From Macrothele yani (lineage: Eukaryota; Arthropoda; Arachnida; Araneae; Macrothelidae), in NCBI GenBank assembly GCA_039090855.1, contig CM077011.1:40195501-40259500 (forward strand): 64,000 bases of DNA, in the 5' to 3' direction. The translations under genes were made by a program, and so were the position numbers. Below, one piece after another: positions 19,553 to 30,324 of the stretch. Position 1 is the stretch's first letter; the number at the start of each line of letters is the position of its first letter. Under the pieces are notes generated by a model. It did not search any database. It saw nothing but the letters and a program-made list of their open reading frames with translations, and had not been told where the DNA came from.

Positions 19553-21059
19553 CGACTTTAAGATCTGAACGAGAAGTTGCCTCGAGTTTCCAAATATTAA
19601 ATACGCCATGCATACAAATGTTGAGGGAAAAAACACGTATAGAACTTCTACTTTCCATTCGACATATGTTCGCGAGGAAAATGGAAAGACTGCAGGGCAG
19701 GGAAAGTTAAGAACAGAAAATGAACAAACAACTTTTATAGCCTAACGCAATTTTCGAACATTTTTTTTTACCAAGGAAAACAGAAAATTGTTTGCATTTA
19801 TTCTTACACATCTTCTTTGTTCTTCTGCTTACAATAATTCCTTACATTTATATCGTAACTGATGAAAAGTGGCTTCTTACGCAAATGAAAGAAAAATTAA
19901 CTCTGAACAGAAATTTTTGCTTGAGTATCACAGCCTAGAAAAACTTTAATTACCGAATCATCTGTTTCTCTGAAACTTTCCTCGGTTTTTCGCAATGGAG
20001 AACAACTGCAAAAGATAATAATTTAATGCGTTTCCTCCCTTATCCCAAGGGATGGTCAAAGCTGCAAAATCACATTTCACGAATGGAGTTGATATATAGC
20101 ACTCAGCTCTGATTTCAGATGTTTTTAAGCTGAAAACCATGCATCGACATCAAGAAAGATGTAAAACGATATCAGAAATTATAAAATTTGCAGAAGATAT
20201 GGCAGAATTCCAATAAATAATTTTCCAGGTATTTAAAATTCATAAGGTTCTGCAGCATTCAACACTCCGTGCTTGCGAAATAAATATTGAGTCGCGAGTT
20301 TATTGTGAAAATAAGAAGACACCAAAGCGGTTTCGTGCCGGCACAAAATAGACAAATAAGTGAAAATATGTTACTTTTGTGTCAGCTGTGTGCAAACTGG
20401 CGCTGTTACTTCAACAAGAGAATGAATGTTGCGTGTTTCACTGAGAAAGACGTTTTAAACAATGTTCCATTTACAATGCATGGGAATCAAAGTTTCTTTT
20501 TGGTTTTTTTATCCATGGATTCTTCAAAAATTGATTTTACATGAAAAGAAAAGTTTTCAGCTTTTCATAGAGTCTAAATAAATAAGTAAATGAATAAATA
20601 AAAATTCTCCCTTTCTCATAACGCCTCATGCAATCCAATAATTTTGAGAGAAACAAAGTGTTTTCTGAGCCGGCAAAATGTAATGTTTTTAAAACTTTTT
20701 ATTACCAGCAAAGTCCTGCAGTTCTCGTTTTACCCTGGGTATGATATTAAAGAAAATGTTAAGTGTGTTTTACATCTACGATAATAACTGCCTTGTGCGC
20801 AAAAACAGAAGTTTAGCTGGTGGACTAAAAACTACAACTATTGTTAAACCTCGATTATACATTTTCCAGTTAGACGCTTTTCACGTGCAATTCAGTGTTG
20901 ATTCCGAAATCTTACTGTAGTTTCTACTGTTTTTTCGATTTGGTTATCGTAATTCATTTATACGCTTCTTACGACAATACATTAAAATTTAGATTTCGAA
21001 TTATTCAAAAATACACAGTACTTTGATTTTTATACGTAAACCGGTAATGTTACAACTTT

Positions 21060-21605
21060 GAGTTAATCGAGACAGCGTTGTTGTGTTCCTTTTTGGTGCA
21101 GCCAAAGTTGGACCTTGATCCCATTAGAGAAGGGTATGTTGTTTACTTTGAGAGAATTGAAACAGCGTTGTTGGGTTTCTTCTTGATGCAGCCAAAGTTG
21201 AACCTTCATCCCTTCAGAGAAGGGTATGTTGTTTACTTTGAGAGAATTGAGACAGCGTTGTTGTGTTCCTTCTTGGTGCAGCCAAAGTTGAACCTTGATC
21301 CCATCAGAGAAGGGTATTTTGTTTACTTTGAAAGAATTGAGACAGCGTTGTTGTGTTTCTTTCTTGGTGCAGCCAAAGTTGAACCTTGATCCCATCAGAG
21401 AAGGGTATGCTGTTTACTTTGAGAGAATTGAGACAGCGTTGTTGTGTTCCTCTTCTTGGTGCAGCCAAAGTTGAACCTTGATTCCATTAGAGAAGGGTAT
21501 GTTGTTTACTTTGAGAAAATTGAGACAGCGTTGCTGTGTTCCTTCTTGGTGCAGCCAAAGTTGAACCTTGATACCATCAGTGAAGGACATGTTGTTTACT
21601 TTCGG
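21060..21605. repeat. 90 bp tandem repeat, six copies
   Basis: The word ACAGCGTTG recurs at 21072, 21162, 21252, 21342, 21433 and 21525, so the period is exactly 90 for three intervals, then 91 and 92. The unit is 30 codons; the minus strand encodes repeats of NIPFSDGIKVQLWLHQEGTQ plus ten further residues, and the plus strand is also open. No known family recognised. It may be a coding-derived minisatellite or chance openness of a 3n-period array. Confidence 0.85.
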
Positions 21606-22294
21606 TTTGGATGAAATATTGATGCACATTTCACGACAGACACATTGTGCACTATTTAAGAATTGATGAATCTGTGGGACATAACTTTGTTGCTCTGCTG
21701 TGTGGTGACGTAGTGGAACAGAATCCTAGATGTACCACCAATATTCAACATTCCACTTTAAAATGGATGCACCTAGGATCCGCAGACAGAAATATTGTTA
21801 ATACATGTGTTTCTCATCGAAGCACTGATCTCAGATTCTTAGTTGTGAGGGATTTCACTTAATCTAGAATCAGGATTATTATAGCTGTCGAAGGAGAGGT
21901 TTGATTTTCATAGGCATTATTGGTTTTTGCAATGCGATAAAATCTTTACATATAAAACTGAAAGCCGTCACTGATTCATCACCTAATCTCAGAAACTACT
22001 GAACATATTTATCACCGAATCTCAGAAACTACTGAACATATTCATCACCGAATCTCAGAAACTACTTTCATATTTGGCAGAAATGTTCCTTTTACAACAT
22101 AGGGGCGCACTAAGAAAGGATTTTTTCCTACGATAACTTTAAGTGGGTCGAAATGGAATTTTTAAATAACACAGCTTTGATAACGCTAGGACGTTTTGCA
22201 ATGATCGAGCCATTGTTGCCCAGCAACTGAAGCCCCGCCCTCAGTTTCGAATGACTTTAGTTGACCTGCTCAGTATATATTTTGTTCTAAATTT

Positions 22295-22544
22295 ATTTGT
22301 TCTGAATTTATTTAACAATAAACCTTAAAAATCACTTAAAAAAAACCGCTACATCATAATATGCTTTGCATTTAAACATTTATTATCGTTTGACATATCG
22401 AATGTCAAGGTTTTTTTATTTGTTCTAAATTTATTTAACAAAAGAAAAACCTTTCAAAAATATCCCGTAAAAAGCGTTATATCATAATATGCTTTGCATT
22501 TAAACATTTATATTACCGTTTGACATATCGAATGTCAGGTTTTT
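22295..22544. repeat. ~127 bp tandem pair
   Basis: Two copies of a block with TTGTTCTAAATTTATTTAAC, CATCATAATATG or ATCATAATATG, and GACATATCGAATGTCA, differing by small indels. Confidence 0.7.
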
Positions 22545-22887
22545 GAGTCAAAATAAAATTACCAACATTCGTTTTCACCGAAGCAACGGTGATGTCATAT
22601 AAGTGGTAAGGTGACTGCAATAAATACAAATATGCGGGTAGATTTTCATAGTAATATATTAGCGATCGCAACACAATTTTTCTCATGCTTCCAAAAGCAT
22701 CTGGCTTGCTAGCTTTTAAATGTACAGTTTCGAATGAAATTGGTGCTTATAAGCAAGGTTCTTTAATATTTTAACGATGAAGGGGAGAGTAACGACGTAT
22801 TTTGATTTGTTTCGTGTAGGCTTGAAATTATAAAATAGATCAAACCGATCAAGTGTATATTAATTTAATATACCAATTATATTATGT

Positions 22888-23222
22888 TTTGGTATGAAAT
22901 CCTGCACTATAGAAATATTTTCAATATCATCACTTTCGAAAAACGGGCATTTAGCTAGTATATTATAATTTGAAACACTTTTTTTACTCTCGCTGCCAAT
23001 TCAATTTTAAATAAATCATCATATGGTACAGTCATTTGCAGAAGTTTAAATTGGACACAAAATCCTGTACTATAGAAATATTTTTAATATCATCACGTTC
23101 AAAGAACGGGCATTTAGCTAGTATGGTATTTTATAATTTGAAACACTTTTTATACTCTCGCTCTCAATTCAATTTTAAATAAATCATCATATGTTACAGT
23201 CATTTGCAGAAGTTTAAGGTAG
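22888..23222. repeat. 162 bp tandem pair
   Basis: TCCTG followed by ACTATAGAAATATTTT starts at 22901 and 23063, period 162; both units carry AACGGGCATTTAGCTAGTAT and CAGTCATTTGCAGAAGTTTA. Confidence 0.75.
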
Positions 23223-23589
23223 ACGTCAAGTAGTTTTGCTTCCTATACTTCCAATGGAGAAACTTTTGTACACATTTCCTTCACAATTCGTGTGTTCCTA
23301 AGGATGAAAATTCGAACATCGATTAAAATAACTTCATATTATAACTTGGAATACTTAATATTTTCTAAAACATAACCATAATTATATTACAAATCAATAA
23401 CTTTTCCTTTGGTGGTGTTGAAACCAGAAAAAAGATGGCACGACCTGTACTTTGATGACGTAAGTAGACAAAAAAATGTTGGATTATCTACTGAAAATTA
23501 AGAATGTCAAAGAAACAACTAATTGCTAGTCAGAGATAATTGAAAAAATGACATCACAGATGAATACTTACATTCTTTAGAACACAACA

Positions 23590-24615
23590 AGACCGAAATC
23601 AGTACTTTGTGTGGCCACCTTTGTTTTTTATAACGGACAGAATACGATGTGGCATACTCTCAACGAGGGATTTGCAGTAGTCATTTGAAATGTCTTTGTA
23701 TCACACGTACATTATGGCGTCAATCAAAACTCGGGAATTTGATGGCTGTTTTTCTGCTACCTTGTCTTTTAAAATGGTCTACGAATTTTCAGTGGGGATA
23801 AGGTCGTCAAGCACAGTTATGTTTTTCTTCTGCAGGTCGTTCATTACTGTCTTTGATCTGTGGCATGGAGCACCATCACGAATAAAGATTGTGGCCCATC
23901 ACGAATAAAGATTGTGGCCCATCACGAATAAAGATTGTGCCCCATCACGAATAAAGATTGTGGCCCATCACGAATAAAGATTGTGCACCATCACGAATAA
24001 AGATTGTGGCCCATCACGAATAAAGATTGTGCACCATAACGAATAAAGATTGTGCGCCATCACGAATAAAGATTGTGCCCCATCACGAATAAAGATTGTG
24101 CCTCATCACGAATAAAGATTGTGCCCCATCACGAATAAAGATTGTGCCCCATCACGAATAAAGATTGTGCACCATCACGAATAAAGATTGTGGCCCATCA
24201 CGAATAAAGATTGTGCACCATCAAAAGTAAAGATTGTGGCCCATCACGAATAAAGATTGTGCCCCATCACGAATAAAGATTGTGCCCCATCACGAATAAA
24301 GATTGTGCACCATCACGAATAAAGATTGTGCACCATCACGAATAAAGATTGTGGCCCATCACGAATAAAGATTGTGGCCCATCACGAATAAAGATTGTGC
24401 ACCATCAAGAATAAAGATTGTGCACCATCACGAATAAAGATTTACAGGCATATGAGTTAACAGCTTCTCACGTCACATTTCCCCGTAAAAAGGACAAGTC
24501 ATAGTAGTGCCTATCGGCAAAAAGGATAATGTAGCAGTACTGGATGCTGACATAGCACATCATATCATCTGACTTGGCGGATGTCTCACGCGGCTAACGG
24601 TGTATTCTTCATCAA
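23590..24615 (-). pseudogene. Tc1-like transposase with minisatellite in its catalytic core
   Basis: Minus strand from 24615 reads RHPPSQMIWCAMSAS, then LPIGTTMTCPFYGEM, REKLLTHMP, all typical of the stretch between first and second catalytic Asp. A 23 bp array then interrupts. On its far side the frame resumes TIFIRDGAPCHRSKTVMNDL (second Asp in RDGAPCH), then KDKVAEKQPSNSRVLIDAIM and KSLVESMPHRILSVIKNKGG HTKY. The PDLNPIE region is degraded and a stop follows it. The copy is inactive. Confidence 0.8.
23873..24445. repeat. 23 bp minisatellite, ~25 copies, from the transposase active site
   Basis: About 25 units of a 23 bp repeat (core ATCACGAATAAAGATTGTG plus a 4-base variable part GCCC, CACC, CCCC, CGCC or CCTC). 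The unit is the reverse complement of the codons for TIFIRDG that lie at the array edge in the host Tc1 pseudogene, so the array arose by amplification of the sequence encoding the second catalytic Asp. The period is not a multiple of three. Confidence 0.92.
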
Positions 24616-24619
24616 ACCT

Positions 24620-25355
24620 TTAACAACGCTACTTGCTTCATACATTACATTGCTCGTTCTTATCATGTCAAAACACATACACACACATGTCATTCACCCT
24701 GGCCTCAAATTCGATGCCACAAAAGCATTCATTGAGTGAGAAAAATATAAAGTTAATCATGGAACGCTTAGAGAGAAATGAAGTTAAATTTTACATAGCG
24801 AAAGAAACTAAGAATGAAAGTTAAATAAGAGTATAAACCATAGGGTTAATATACATGTACATCGTATCTTAAAGCACAATTTTTAAAAAAGCAAATATTT
24901 CTTTGTGTACCACGCAAGATTTCAGGAAGTCAAACTTTGGTGATCCAAGCAATCGTTGCAGTAACAAAATTTCAGCTCTTAAAAAATCGAACAGAAAATA
25001 GTTATGGTGAAAAAGATTTAAATTCCAAACAGTTAAGGCCAGCAATTGAATGGGAAGTTATAATATTACTACAGCAGGAAATACGATAAAGTGGTATTAA
25101 AAAAAAAATAGAAGTGGTTCTCATTTACTTATGATTTTTACTTAAAAGACAATAACATATATTTAAAACTCTTCGAATAAAAATAAACGGAAAAGAAGAT
25201 GGAAATTACAATTTTGATCGAAAGTAAAAGAACAGTTTTTCCTTTGAAATAAAATTATTTTTAGGTGAGGGGTTGTTATGGGCCTAGCACTTGGTTTTCG
25301 TTCGGAAACTTGGTTTTTGAGAAAATACTTCGCTTGTGATGGATGTGATATTGTT
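24620..25355. other. No recognisable feature
   Basis: AT-rich, short ORFs only, no repeat recognised. Confidence 0.5.
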
Positions 25356-25363
25356 ATTTAGTG

Positions 25364-25525
25364 TGTGACATACCTGCCAGCAGGACGCACACGACATAAA
25401 GGCAGATAGGAATCAGAATAATCGTCTGCGTAGCACAGTTGGTTGAGCGACTTGTTCCGGAATAAGCGGCCTCGGGTTCGAATCCCGGCGTAGACCAAAA
25501 ATGACGGAGAAATTTACTTCGTTAT
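25364..25525 (+). repeat. 5' LTR of TRIM copy 1
   Basis: Begins TGTGACATACC and ends CTTCGTTAT. Contains CATAAAGG upstream of the tRNA-like module. The terminal dinucleotides are TG and AT rather than TG and CA. Confidence 0.88.
25424..25495 (+). tRNA. tRNA-like module in 5' LTR (not a canonical tRNA gene)
   Basis: 72 nt: acceptor GTCTGCG pairs with CGTAGAC (one G-U); D arm TAGC...GAGC weakened by a substitution here; anticodon stem CTTGT/ATAAG with a 6-base loop TCCGGA; T arm TCGGG-TTCGAAT-CCCGG; A box and B box (GGTTCGAATCC) present. The 6-base loop makes anticodon assignment unsafe. It is likely a Pol III promoter or tRNA mimic. Confidence 0.6.
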
Positions 25526-25527
25526 AA

Positions 25528-25539
25528 TGGCGCCCGAAC
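25528..25539 (+). promoter_or_regulatory. Primer-binding site, tRNA-Lys type
   Basis: TGGCGCCCGAAC lies two bases after the LTR end. It is complementary to the 3' end of tRNA-Lys (GTTCGGGCGCCA), the primer used by several retroelements. All three TRIM copies keep it in this position. Confidence 0.85.
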
Positions 25540-25776
25540 TATCCGGATGACCCGGCCGTTCAAAATCTGCATTGGTGTGATGTTATTTCCACACCGGGAG
25601 ACAGGAAAAATCAGAGAATTCCTTCTCCAGCGCTTCGAAAAATAAAAATGGGTGATGTTGCATTCCACACAGCAGATTGACAGGGAGTTCGCAAGTGCAC
25701 GTTCTACTGTGGATGGCTGCCTGCAACGATTCATGGTCACGGCTGACCCGTGGGCCATGCCCCCGGCCCTCTTTCT

Positions 25777-25785
25777 GGGGGGAGA
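25777..25785 (+). promoter_or_regulatory. Polypurine tract
   Basis: GGGGGGAGA directly abuts the start of the 3' LTR, where plus-strand DNA synthesis is primed in LTR elements. Copy 2 has the same tract. Confidence 0.8.
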
Positions 25786-25947
25786 TGTGACGTACCTGCC
25801 AGCAGGACGCACACGACATAAAGGCAGATAGGAATCAGAATAATCGTCTGCGTAGCTCAGTTGGTAGAGCGACTTGTTCCGGAATAAGCTGCCTCGGGTT
25901 CGAATCCCGGCGTAGGCCAAAAATGACGGAGAAAGTTACTTCGTTAT
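25786..25947 (+). repeat. 3' LTR of TRIM copy 1
   Basis: 162 bp, beginning TGTGACGTACC and ending CTTCGTTAT, about 96% identical to the 5' LTR. Confidence 0.88.
25846..25917 (+). tRNA. tRNA-like module in 3' LTR (better preserved)
   Basis: Same fold as the 5' LTR module with an intact D arm: TAGCTCAGTTGGTAGAGC, an excellent A box, and GGTTCGAATCC as B box. The 3' acceptor strand has one change (CGTAGGC). 6-base anticodon loop TCCGGA retained. Confidence 0.65.
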
Positions 25948-26089
25948 AAGTGTCCTTTTTCTGATGCGTTTTGTGTTTTCTGTAGCCATCACTTACTTGG
26001 AGGTCACTTTTCACTGTTTCTGGAGGGCAATCAGGTTTTGTATACATGTACGAATGACATACATTAACGTAAACAGTATATGAGAAAAC

Positions 26090-28250
26090 AGAGTTATCAT
26101 GTTTACCACTTCCATCACATTTGAAAAAAAAAACGTATTATCTCTTAAAATAGGTGTGTTGTTGTTCTCGAAATGAAAGCTGGGTGCGGTTATTCTAAAT
26201 AAAAAATAAAACCCTTTATTACTTAAAGAATAAAGTTTTACAAGTATATGTCCCACACTAAGAATTTACGTAAGTTTATACCTTATATTGTAAAGTATGG
26301 CTTTTCACTCTTCCCTTTAAAATTCTGAAAATAATGTTACAAGGCTTGGTGCTGAGTGATATTACAGCGCCCTGTGTAAACGGTTCGATTGATGCTTCGT
26401 TTCCAGTAAGTTCTGTATCGGGGTTTAACCCGTATTTATTTCCTATTTGAGCAGATAGATCAATTATAAATAAACACGATTAAAGTTAAGCTTTGCTCTT
26501 GCAGTGAGGAAGACTTTTATTCTGATGTTATGGGGAATGTCTCGAAGCATTGTCCTGGTCGTCTTTCCTCTATTATCATTAACAAGCTGATCGCCCTTTT
26601 TCCTTCCTGCCAGTCTCCGCCTCGTACCTTCTCGTTCTCCCCCGATTCCTCGCATCTTACCTAGTTCCAACTGACCGGCGAGATTTCACAACTCCTCCTC
26701 CCTTCCTTTCCTCCGAAATCCTCCTAATCGAGTGCCACGTCGTCTTGCTGAGAACCCCCCCTTCCAAAGTCGTCCCCTGCCTAAGAATGAAGTCCAACGC
26801 CTTCCCAAGAAGCGTGGAAACTCCTTAAAATGCCTTCTCTCTGAAAACGCAAAGTTACTTAATTGGCTAAAACTGTCCCCCTCTTCTCACATCCACAAAA
26901 CCATAAATCTAACACCCCTCTGTTGCGTGAGAAAGAGCGTACTCAAACCGTCGCCCTACTCTTCAAAATGACGGGAAATTGGAGTAAAAATGAATACAAT
27001 TCGTTATCTCTAAAATGGCTCCTGAATATCACTTCTGATAAATATGGATGCCCAGGTTACAACATGCTATGTTTTGACATAAGTGTTCATTTTCAAAAAA
27101 GGTGTTATTCTTATATTTTTGCTCTGGGGAAAGATGAATGCTCTCATCCTCAAAAAATAAAATCTTACAATACAAATTTTGCCTGTACATCCCACTCCAA
27201 AACTTTAAGTAGGTTCATCGTTTATACTGTAAAATGTAATTATTTGTTTTTTCCATCTAAAGTCTTGAAACTATTTTTGTGTTAAAGTATAGGTGTTGAG
27301 TTTTACATAAGGTATTGTCCATATGTTTTATTCGGGAAAAAGCGAATGTTATCGTTCTCAAAAAAAAAATCATTCTATTGTTTAATGTGTAAAATTTTGC
27401 CTTTAATCCCACATTAAAAATTTAAGTAGCTGTATATTTTGTATTGTAAAATGTAATTATTCACATTCCTCACTTAAAATTTTAAAATAATTTTATATGC
27501 TAAGTTTTGATATTCACAAAAGGTATTGATTATGTGTCTTTTTAAGGAAAAAATGAGCTTCTCGCTCTCAAAAAAAAAAAAAATCTTTATTGTCTGTTGT
27601 AGAAAATTTTGCCAGTGCACTCTACATTAAAATTTTAAGTAGGTTTATTTTTGTTGTTTACTTTTCGACCTCGTCTGAAATTTTGAAAGAATATACTTTC
27701 GGACGTGGAAGTTGTTACTTACAAAAAAAGTTTCCGATATGTTCAACAAGAGCGGGTGCGTTTTCGTTCACAATATTTAATATTTATATTTATTTCACAA
27801 TATTTTTATAAAACTAATATGTTGTACTATTTCACAAATAATAAAAAAATATATTATAAGAAATAATATATTTGTATTTATTTCTCAATATTTTTATAAA
27901 ACTAATATGTTGTACTATTTTACAAATAATTAAAAAATATATTATAAGGAATTATATATTTACATTTATTTCACAAATATTATTTCACAATATTTATTTT
28001 ACAATATTTTCGTTCCCATGAACATTTTTTGTGTCATTGCTTACAGAGCAGTTTTGTAAGAGCAACTTACACCAAACATCCAAGTAGGTTTTCTTTTTAC
28101 AATGTAAGAAGTAATTAGTCATCCTGTCCCTTAAATTTTGACTTTTTGACATGATGCTGATTTGTACAAAGGGTGTCGTCCTATACTTATAATGACAAAA
28201 AGCGTCTGTCCAAGGTTCTCAAGAAAAAGGTATGTGTATTTCCTTGTCCT
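26090..28250. repeat. Diverged ~205 bp satellite-like repeats
   Basis: Blocks in the order ATTTTGCC or similar, AAGTAGG, TATTGTAAAATGTAATTATT, CTTAAAATTTTGAA and GGTATTG recur at about 26127-26300, 27080-27298, 27299-27500, 27501-27740 and 28010-28230. Copies are strongly diverged. A stretch at about 26464-27000 between the first and second copies holds no recognised gene. Confidence 0.6.
27784..28000. repeat. AT-only ~107 bp tandem pair
   Basis: Two copies of TTTTTATAAAACTAATATG, TTGTACTATTT and AAAAAATATATTATAAG, almost pure A+T. Confidence 0.75.
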
Positions 28251-28267
28251 TAATGAACATATGTGAA

Positions 28268-28560
28268 CCATTGGCCTCGCGCAGTTCGTTAACACGCTGT
28301 GTGCAGTGTGGAAAGCATACTTTTCTGCTCACTGTTCGAATCCTGGTCCTGCCGGCCATCTAGTCAGCGTTTTTTTCCGAGATTTTCCGCCGACTCATTG
28401 GGCTTCGCGACGCAAATGGGTAGATGGTGCCCTGTGGAATCTTCCCCTGACGCGCTTTGTCCCTTACTCACATGCAGCAGAGGAATGCGAAGCCGGCTAC
28501 ATGAATTTTGCCAGTAACCCTCAAAGGCACACAGTCGTGTTTGCGGGACTCAACCCGTCA
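28268..28560 (+). mobile_element. tRNA-derived SINE-like unit
   Basis: GGCCTCGCGCAGTTCGTTAA resembles a tRNA D-arm/A-box region and CTGTTCGAATCCTGG is a good B box, about 50 nt downstream. A GC-rich body follows to about 28560. Single copy here, so boundaries are approximate. Confidence 0.5.
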
Positions 28561-28876
28561 TGGACAGACGAGAGAGAGAGAGTGAACATTTGTGCGAAGA
28601 AAAATAGGGTAGTATGTATATTGTATGATTGTGTAAAACTTTTACTATAAAAGTTCATAAATTAGGTTTCTCTTGCGAATTACACATCGTACTAATCGGT
28701 GTGTATATCTTTTTTGGACTACAAAAAAGTTGCATAATTCTTGGAATTGAAAATTTCTTTTTATTATGAATTTGGACTTTAAATTTTAAATTGCTGTTTC
28801 CCCCTATTAAAAAAAATGTACACCTGAGTCATAAACAACCCCCATGACTATGTCTTATAAATAGCCGTGGGATATA

Positions 28877-30059
28877 GACGGTCAAGTCACATTATTGTGA
28901 CCACCACATAGTATCCAGAGTAACCTCCGTGTGCATCGCGGACAGCAGCTAGACGGGCCGGGAGTGACTCAATAAGGTGCTGGAAAGTGTTCACAGGTAT
29001 GGGGCGCCATGCTGAAAACAGTGCATCTGACAGCTGCTGGAGGGTGCGTGGTGGATGATCCATAGAGCGAACAACAAGATCGAGGTGGTCCCACAGCTGC
29101 TCAATTGGGTTTACGTCCGGGGCATTAGGGGGCCAGGGAAGTACTTTGAAGTCTACATCATGTTCTTCCAACCACTCTTAGATATTTCTAGCTGTGTGAC
29201 ACGTGATATTGTCGTTCTGGAAGATCCCATCCCTCACAGGGAAGACAATATGCAAGGATGGAATTATAACAAATTCGGTCCATAGTGTAGTCCACAGGTA
29301 TGAGTAGACCCAGAGAATGCCACGAAAACATTCCCCAGACCATAACCCTCACCAGCCTATATTCTTTCAGCAATGGTTGAAGAGTGTTTGTTCTCCGATG
29401 TTTCTCGCCTTATACGGCAAAGTCCATCCGTTTGATAAAGCAGAAAGCGTGACTCATAGGAGAAGCAATCCTTTGTCAATCAGCGGAGGTCCAATTCCGA
29501 TACTTCCGGGCTCATATAAGCATTTTCTGCCGATGCACCTGCGTTAGCATAGGTGCAGTGACCATCCGTCTGCATCGAAGCTCCATACGCCGCAGGGTTC
29601 GCTGAACTGTCCTCTTAAAGACTCTTCCAGTAGTTCATTCGGCCAGTGAGTTGCTCCACTTTAGCGTGTCGATCGGCCCTCACACACTTTCGAACCCGAC
29701 GTTCACCTTTCACATCAACGGCATGTGGTGCTCCGCAGTTTCCACTTCGCTTATTCGTAATGGTGCCATTTCTCCAATAACGATACACTTTAACCACAGC
29801 AGCACGCGAACAGTACACAAACTGCGCTGTTTCAGAATTACTACCACCCTTGGCCCGAAATCCCATGATCATCCCTTTCTGCAAATCTGACAAATCGCTT
29901 CTTTTATCCATGGCAGCAACGAGTAATATGTGTTTAGAATACCTACAGCACGCCTTATATAACCTCTAAGGCAGCTCACGATTCATGCCTTCTTTAATTG
30001 GTTAAACGCTCTTGATGGCCAAAAGTAGAAGGTGGTCAAAATAATGTGACTCGACTGTG
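28877..30059 (-). mobile_element. Tc1-like element F
   Basis: 1183 bp between TA at 28875-28876 and 30060-30061. Inverted termini share GTCACATTATT and GACCACC. The TIR family also appears at 51101 (element G) and as a lone end at 31724-31740. Confidence 0.85.
28887..29911 (-). pseudogene. Tc1-like transposase of element F, disrupted
   Basis: Starts MDKRSDLSDLQKGMIMGFRA with a helix-turn-helix and RNA-binding-like Arg region. The first catalytic Asp context reads SYESRFLLYQTDG, so Asp is Tyr. The end has PPNAPDVNPIEQLWDHLD with Glu present, then AHGGYSGY running past a lost stop into the terminal repeat. Frameshifts split it into at least three pieces. Confidence 0.82.
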
Positions 30060-30324
30060 TAAATATTTATAATACAGCTAACAGCCACAACGACTTTGAC
30101 GATGATGCTGATATTGATGATCCAACTTTAATGAAAATGGACTTTCAGGAACTATTTTGAAACTTCGGTAGTGAGTCCAGTATTTCCGCGAAACTTCAGA
30201 AATTTGCATGATTTTATTTCAATAATATCGTGTTTTCCAAACCTTGAAATTTAAGGTCGGCTTGTATGCGACAGTAAGCGGTACTCATATTCTCTCTTAC
30301 AAGCCGAGAGTATGGGTACCGAAA

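Larger units (their letters stand above)
18900..21050. other. Unassigned non-coding DNA with small duplications
   Basis: No gene recognised. A block at about 18965-19045 (GAGCGAACCGTTGCCCAAAG and flanks) recurs inverted near 54100-54165. A 49 bp unit is duplicated in tandem at 19427-19524, followed at once by a perfect hairpin. Confidence 0.5.
21606..23580. other. AT-rich DNA with three nested duplications
   Basis: Short 37 bp triplication around ATCTCAGAAACTACTGAACA at about 21975-22070; a ~127 bp tandem pair at 22295-22413 and 22418-22544 (ATATGCTTTGCATTTAAACA); a 162 bp tandem pair at about 22888-23222. No coding sequence recognised. Confidence 0.6.
25364..25947 (+). mobile_element. tRNA-bearing TRIM, copy 1
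   Basis: 584 bp element: LTR 25364-25525 (162 bp), PBS at 25528-25539, non-coding interior, PPT 25777-25785, LTR 25786-25947 (162 bp). The LTRs differ at about 6 positions. Flanks are TAGTG (25359-25363) and AAGTG (25948-25952), a 5 bp target duplication with one mismatch. Each LTR contains a sense-oriented tRNA-like module. There is no coding capacity, so it depends on proteins of another LTR element. The whole sense strand has no TTTT, so an RNA polymerase III transcript started in the first LTR would meet no terminator before the T run just past the element at about 25955. Confidence 0.9.

Noticed and set aside
23873..24445. CRISPR-like array
   Set aside because: Regular 23 bp units with only a 4-base variable part, no real spacers, eukaryotic context and a clear transposase origin.
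25846..25917. Functional host tRNA gene
   Set aside because: Six-base anticodon loop, location inside an LTR, repeated in both LTRs, and no Pol III terminator downstream. Kept as a tRNA-like module only.
26690..27285. Host coding exon around the 140-codon frame
   Set aside because: No recognisable domain, and half of it overlaps the diverged ~205 bp repeat.
30060..30180. Acidic reading frame (FDDDADIDDPTLMKMDFQELF) as a host exon
   Set aside because: Short, no splice context or homologue that I can identify, and next to transposon debris; insufficient support.
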